From positions 1-9,742 of the forward strand of contig UQVU01000065.1 in assembly GCA_900544475.1 (NCBI GenBank): 9,742 nt of DNA. Reading direction: 5' to 3'. The notes under the pieces were generated by a model. That model did no database searches. It saw only the letters and a program-made list of their open reading frames with translations, and was not told the origin of the DNA. The stretch comes from an uncultured Butyricicoccus sp. GTDB taxonomy: Bacteria; Bacillota; Clostridia; Oscillospirales; Butyricicoccaceae. This document shows, in pieces, positions 6,752-9,742 of this stretch (the stretch's first letter is position 1; every line of letters starts with the position of its first letter). A program made the position numbers and the translations under genes.

Positions 6752-7468
6752 TTACGGTCTAATACGCATGATAGTGAAGTGAAACAGGTCGCTGCGCAGG
6801 TAATCGAGCGAGTAGAGAATCGGGTTTCCGCGCGAGTCGTAGTGGCCCTGCTTGAAGCCGAACGCGCTCTGGTCGTCCGCCAGATGCAGCAGCTCATACA
6901 TCGGGTCGGTTTTCGACGGGATAAACAGCTCGGTAGTCGCGTGGCTGATATGTATGCCCTCGGTTTCTTCGAGAAAATCGAACAGCGAATGCGGCATATG
7001 CTCCTTCATGAGGTCGGCGTACTTGCCGGGCAGATAACCCAGACTCACCACGATAACGCCCTCCACCGTGCGGCGGATGTGCTGCATGGTCAGGAAATCC
7101 GTGCCCGCGGACGCCTCGAAGAACTTGCAGACCTCCTCGGGGGCGGCGCCGACCGTGCAGGTCATACACGAGCCTTCCTCGACCAGTCCGGCCTCCTCGA
7201 TCATGCGCGACATACTCTTGAGCTGCGACAGGTCGTTCGTGATGCGGTGCGACTGCTCAAGCAGGTAGGTGCCCGAGCCGTGCTTGGAATACAGCACACC
7301 GTCGCCGCGCAGCAGAGCAAGTGCCTTGCGCCAGGTTTCCCGGCTTACGCCGAGCAGCTCCGCCATGTTGGACTCGGACGGTATCTTCGTACCCGGTTTG
7401 AATTTTCCGTCGTGATAAAGCGCCATAAAGGCTTCTTTTGCGCGTAATGCGGAAGATTTTTCTCTCAT
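6752..7468 (-). CDS. GntR/HutC-family transcriptional regulator with UTRA domain
   Basis: This 238-residue DNA-binding protein has a winged helix at about 5-70, with KIPSESNMAELLGVSRETWR (28-47) as the recognition region and DGVLYSKHGSGTYL (56-69) as the wing. A UTRA ligand-binding domain fills 85-235 and ends in the usual HYDSRGNPILYSLDYLRSDLFHF-type strand pair (209-231). HutC/UTRA regulators usually repress metabolic genes and let go when a small molecule, often a sugar phosphate, binds. The ATG at 7468 follows AGAGG by 6 nt. It faces the sugar-phosphate kinase across a shared terminator, which hints at but does not prove a carbohydrate role. Two palindromes in its own leader suggest self-regulation. 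Its ligand and other targets are unknown. Confidence 0.93.
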   Translation of the reverse strand: MREKSSALRAKEAFMALYHDGKFKPGTKIPSESNMAELLGVSRETWRKALALLRGDGVLYSKHGSGTYLLEQSHRITNDLSQLKSMSRMIEEAGLVEEGSCMTCTVGAAPEEVCKFFEASAGTDFLTMQHIRRTVEGVIVVSLGYLPGKYADLMKEHMPHSLFDFLEETEGIHISHATTELFIPSKTDPMYELLHLADDQSAFGFKQGHYDSRGNPILYSLDYLRSDLFHFTIMRIRP

Positions 7469-7485
7469 TTCTGTCCTCTCTGTTT

Positions 7486-7502
7486 ATCTATCGGGGATAG
7501 AT
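7486..7502. promoter_or_regulatory. Palindrome ATCTATC-GGG-GATAGAT, candidate operator of the GntR gene
   Basis: Perfect 7-bp arms flank GGG, 18 bp upstream of the GntR ATG and downstream of its predicted start of transcription. A half-site copy, TTTATCTAT, occurs at 7483-7491 and again at 7543-7551 beside the -10. Size and position suit a dimeric GntR operator acting as a roadblock. Binding is inferred. Confidence 0.55.
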
Positions 7503-7505
7503 TAT

Positions 7506-7524
7506 GCAATATGACAAATATTGC
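7506..7524. promoter_or_regulatory. Palindrome GCAATAT-N5-ATATTGC in the GntR leader
   Basis: Perfect 7-bp arms flank GACAA, three bases from the first palindrome but different in sequence. It may be an operator for a second regulator, or an mRNA hairpin. No U run follows, so it is not a terminator. Confidence 0.45.
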
Positions 7525-7551
7525 CTGTTTTCCTGTTCTCTCTTTATCTAT

Positions 7552-7579
7552 ATTATACATCATATTTTATGGAATGCAA
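7552..7579 (-). promoter_or_regulatory. Promoter of the GntR gene
   Basis: On the minus strand TATAAT (7557-7552) is a perfect -10. TTGCAT (7579-7574) is a moderate -35 with a 16-nt spacer. The expected start is near 7545, giving a leader of roughly 75 nt that contains both palindromes. Confidence 0.65.
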
Positions 7580-7800
7580 TACATTACCAATTTTCTTCTT
7601 CAAGGCTTTCGCGAATTGATGCAAAAATCAACGTGTTTTGCATAATTCCGCCAAAATTCATCAGGAGATTTTTATAACTTTAGGCTTATACTACAGCCCT
7701 CGCAAGAGGAAGAAGAAAAGTACGGTTTCAGGACAGTATGCGGTATTGTTCATCGTCGGCTTTTTTCTGTGCATCGCTTTGATGCGAAGGGACGCAGCAT
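7580..7800. other. Gene-free stretch with small inverted repeats
   Basis: No plausible gene is seen here. It holds ATGCAAAA-N9-TTTTGCAT (7619-7643), overlapped by TTGAT-N6-ATCAA (7616-7631), then CCTC-GCAA-GAGG (7708-7719), a short hairpin with a GNRA-type loop on the plus strand, and GCATC-GCTTT-GATGC (7781-7795 region). TATACT near 7688 resembles a plus-strand -10 but has no good -35. A small RNA is possible but unsupported. Confidence 0.35.
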
Positions 7801-7853
7801 AAAAAGAAAAACGGCGCCGCCGCCCTTTTGGGGGAAGCTGTGCCGTATTTTTT
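7801..7853 (-). terminator. Intrinsic terminator after the GGDEF gene
   Basis: ACGGC (7811-7815) pairs with GCCGT (7842-7846), with an inner CCC-TTTT-GGG stem. The minus-strand transcript continues into TTTTTCTTTTT. It starts 16 nt after the GGDEF stop. The plus strand ends in ATTTTTT, so it may work both ways. The middle of the stem is imperfect. Confidence 0.7.
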
Positions 7854-7868
7854 GCCTGTTTGCGGTTT

Positions 7869-9080
7869 TTATCGCGCGTTTCTTCGCGCTTTCTTCTGCT
7901 GATACATCAGCGCGTCCGCCTGTTCCATCAGCTCGTTGAGCGAGAGGGCGCCGTGTCCCTCCGGCACCTGCACCAGACCGTAGCTGAAGCTCTTGCTGTA
8001 ACGCGAATAGCCCTGCGAGAACGCCTGCCGAATTTCGCTCATGCGCTGCTCGATCACGTCCTGATAGCAGTTGCGGAAGATGATGCAAAACTCGTCGCCG
8101 CCGAGGCGGGCGAAAATGTCCTCCTCGCGGATGAACTGCTGTGCGCACTCGACAAAGCTGCATATATAGATGTCGCCCTCGGCGTGACCGTGGCTGTCGT
8201 TGATGTATTTCAGGTGGTCGAGGTCGCAGTAGCAGATGACGAACGCCTCGCCGCTTTCCAGAACCTCCTTCGCCCGCTTGATGAAGAACGAGCGGTTGCC
8301 GATGCTCGTCAGCGTGTCCGAATATGCCTTCATCTCCAGACGATCCTGCTCCTCGCGCTCGCGCGTGATTTCGAGGATGATATGGGCATAGGCCTGCCGT
8401 CCCTGCCACTCCATGCGTGCGGTCGTGATGCGATAGTAGCGGTGCTCGGAGTCCTCGGTCTCCCAGACCCACTCGGGCACCCTGTCGCCCATTCCGCGGC
8501 GCTTCCGTTCGAGCCTGTCCCGAATGATGCCGTAGATCTCCTGCGCCTGCACGTTCGACCGGGTCGAATAGAGGATCTCGCTGTCCTCGATGGCGGTGAC
8601 GAGAATATCCTCGCTCCGCGCGATAAGCTCGAGCAGCAGCTTATTGTAGCCCTCGACGACCGCGAGGTTCTGCTGCACCAGACGCGCCTCTTCCTTTACC
8701 TTGGCGTCGCGCTCGCGCAGCTGCGCAACCATGGCGTTGAACGCCTCGGAAAACTCACCCATGTAGGAGACCGACTGCGAATAGTCGCCGCGTGCGACCT
8801 GCTTGGCCTGCCAGGTCAGGTGATTAAGGTTCGCGTGGATATTTTTCAGGTTCTCGCAGAGAAAGTTCTCGCGTGACGGCGAGGGCACGGACAGATTGCC
8901 GGCGGCGAGCGCCGCCGTATACTGCTTCATCTCGCGCACCGCGTGCGCAAGGAACTGAAGTCCCATGCCGAGCTTGCGGAAAGGCTCATCGAGCGAGTCA
9001 ATATCCAGTTTTTCTATCTCTGCGTCATACAGAATACTTCTCAGATATTCAAACAGCTTATCGCAGTTCGTTTCGTCCAT
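7869..9080 (-). CDS. Soluble diguanylate cyclase with HAMP-like and PAS-like segments (GGDEF)
   Basis: The protein should make c-di-GMP from two GTP. Numbering is from a TTG at 9092 (407 residues); from the ATG at 9080 subtract 4. About 55-130 is HAMP-like (AALAAGNLSV, then VARGDYSQSVSYMGEFSEAFNAM), but no transmembrane helix precedes it. About 125-150 is a short coiled coil and 150-245 a PAS-like region ending at EITREREEQD. The GGDEF domain spans 250-405: CDLDHLKYIND with metal Asp290, the full RLGGDEF motif (329-335), and an RxxD inhibitory site (322-325) five residues before it, so catalysis and product inhibition both look intact. The ATG at 9080 has GGA 7 nt upstream; the TTG has no ribosome site. 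It starts 25 nt after the V4R gene with no terminator between, so the two are probably one transcript. Confidence 0.92.
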   Translation of the reverse strand: MDETNCDKLFEYLRSILYDAEIEKLDIDSLDEPFRKLGMGLQFLAHAVREMKQYTAALAAGNLSVPSPSRENFLCENLKNIHANLNHLTWQAKQVARGDYSQSVSYMGEFSEAFNAMVAQLRERDAKVKEEARLVQQNLAVVEGYNKLLLELIARSEDILVTAIEDSEILYSTRSNVQAQEIYGIIRDRLERKRRGMGDRVPEWVWETEDSEHRYYRITTARMEWQGRQAYAHIILEITREREEQDRLEMKAYSDTLTSIGNRSFFIKRAKEVLESGEAFVICYCDLDHLKYINDSHGHAEGDIYICSFVECAQQFIREEDIFARLGGDEFCIIFRNCYQDVIEQRMSEIRQAFSQGYSRYSKSFSYGLVQVPEGHGALSLNELMEQADALMYQQKKARRNAR

Positions 9081-9105
9081 CTTCCTATCCAACCGTTCGT
9101 TTTGT

Positions 9106-9606
9106 TTATTCCTCTATTGCGGCGCGGAAGCGGCATACGCGGTTGCCGGTCGCCCAGCAGTCGATTTCGACCGCGCGGTATTCCTTTCCGCTGTACACGC
9201 TGAGGATGCCGGAGATAAAGCCTTCGTCATAGTTGCAGACGGTCTCGCCGAGCACAGGCAGACCCGAGCAGTCCGCGTCCTCGGACACGGTGAGCATGAT
9301 CTCGCCCTTTTCCTCGTCGATGCTCTCGATGCGCAGCACGCCGATGCGCTGCTCCTGCATTTTCGCCTGAAGCTCTCCGACGAAACCGTTCATCGGCAGC
9401 GTCAGGTCGAGGAAATGCCGCGCGAAATATTCGCCGGCCGTGCGCCCCGCCTTGCGGAACAGCTCCACCTGAACGTCCTTGCCGAATCGCTCGGTAATCG
9501 CGTCCCTCAGCGAATATTCGAGCATCCGGTACACCAGCACGGGAATATCCGCGCCGAGGTTGCCGCGGCTGTTTTTACTCTTATTTTGAGTATAGCACCT
9601 TTTCAT
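9106..9606 (-). CDS. V4R-domain (4-vinyl reductase-like) sensor protein
   Basis: The 166-residue cytosolic protein resembles stand-alone V4R domains. RGNLGADIPVLVYRMLEYS opens the domain. VSEDADCSGLPVLGETVCNY followed by DEGFISGIL, and then VEIDCWATGNRVCRF, give the conserved C-terminal half with Cys113, 124, 150 and 158. V4R domains bind small ligands or metals and are often placed before signalling proteins. The GGDEF gene directly after it suggests that it senses a ligand and regulates that cyclase, which is an inference. The start is uncertain. ATG 9606 keeps the RGNLG block but has no ribosome site and lies before a promoter-like sequence at 9589-9617. An upstream ATG at 9678 adds 24 unconserved residues, while GTG 9540 would remove conserved residues. 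Confidence 0.85.
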   Translation of the reverse strand: MKRCYTQNKSKNSRGNLGADIPVLVYRMLEYSLRDAITERFGKDVQVELFRKAGRTAGEYFARHFLDLTLPMNGFVGELQAKMQEQRIGVLRIESIDEEKGEIMLTVSEDADCSGLPVLGETVCNYDEGFISGILSVYSGKEYRAVEIDCWATGNRVCRFRAAIEE

Positions 9607-9617
9607 GTTATTTTCAA
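9589..9617 (-). promoter_or_regulatory. Promoter-like sequence at the start of the V4R gene
   Basis: On the minus strand TTGAAA (9617-9612), a 17-nt spacer and TGC-TATACT (9594-9589) make a strong sigma-A promoter with an extended -10. Transcription would start near 9582, downstream of the only ATG that keeps the conserved N-terminus. Either the motif is not used, or translation begins at an unusual codon. Confidence 0.5.
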
Positions 9618-9742
9618 TGCACAATCTACTTTGTACGGCGGCCTCTTTTCCCGAAAAAAGCCTTGGGCAATACCGCATAATTGGACAAGAGCGATTTGCG
9701 AGTAAATTTTGCGTACTGACGAGGCGCGGTTTTGAAGCAATA
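9607..9742. other. Right-hand end without a recognised gene
   Basis: No plausible complete gene is seen. The stretch holds CAATACCGCATA (9668-9679) and GAAAAAAGCC (9653-9662), both of which recur in inverted orientation near 7737-7765. The V4R frame stays open to an ATG at 9678, but the extra residues look non-conserved. Confidence 0.4.

Noticed and set aside
6779..7447. 222-codon plus-strand frame opposite the GntR gene.
   Set aside because: The minus strand has clear winged-helix and UTRA motifs, promoter and ribosome site; the plus frame has none.
7738..7782. 15-codon plus-strand mini-ORF as a leader peptide.
   Set aside because: Very short, weak ribosome site, no downstream plus-strand gene to regulate.
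7681..7800. A c-di-GMP (GEMM) riboswitch, suggested by a GNRA-type loop and GGGACGCA near a GGDEF gene.
   Set aside because: The conserved core elements are missing, and the position is downstream of the GGDEF gene.
7860..8876. 338-codon plus-strand frame opposite the GGDEF gene.
   Set aside because: Antisense shadow of a protein with GGDEF and I-site motifs; composition is typical of shadows in GC-rich DNA.
1..9742. CRISPR arrays, tRNA or rRNA genes, transposase genes.
   Set aside because: None seen. AATACCGCATA at 9669 resembles a 16S rRNA motif, but only for about a dozen bases.

Overview
The window looks like chromosomal DNA of a GC-rich Gram-positive anaerobe of the Clostridia (a gut Oscillospiraceae-type organism is my best guess). 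The reasons are AGGAGG-type ribosome sites, a Bacillus/Clostridium-type LexA (DinR) box, a YolD-like gene beside a Y-family polymerase, a probable cell-wall sorting signal, and soluble V4R and GGDEF signalling proteins. The family assignments come from reading motifs, not from a database search.

Left part (1-2738, minus strand): most of a secreted surface protein. It has a signal peptide, eight CXXC pairs in a DnaJ-like cysteine-rich head, Ig-like segments, a Gly run and Pro/Asp-rich stalk, and a final VPQT at the window edge that probably starts a VPQTG-type anchor. Its promoter region (2765-2847) holds an extended -10, an 8-bp direct repeat where the -35 should be, and a leader hairpin.

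Centre (2907-6646, plus strand): an SOS-type transcription unit. A sigma-A promoter is followed by a perfect GAAC-N4-GTTC LexA box. Then come a UmuC-like Y-family polymerase with a clamp-binding QLDLF motif, a 301-residue protein resembling the peptidase U32 Fe-S family, a 74-residue YolD-like protein, and after a 52-nt gap a PfkB-family sugar-phosphate kinase (probably 1-phosphofructokinase). Two inverted DnaA-box-like sequences sit in that gap. A bidirectional terminator at 6664-6708 closes the unit.

Right part (6752-9742, minus strand): a GntR/HutC-family regulator with its promoter and two palindromes in its leader. A gene-free stretch of about 400 bp follows, then a terminator, and then a two-gene module: a V4R-domain protein followed by a soluble diguanylate cyclase with intact GGDEF and I-site motifs. 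The V4R protein plausibly senses a ligand and passes this to c-di-GMP synthesis.

The most interesting candidate for something little described is the U32-like Fe-S protein built into a LexA-controlled translesion polymerase/YolD operon. The next is the extracellular DnaJ-like cysteine-rich repeat region of the surface protein.
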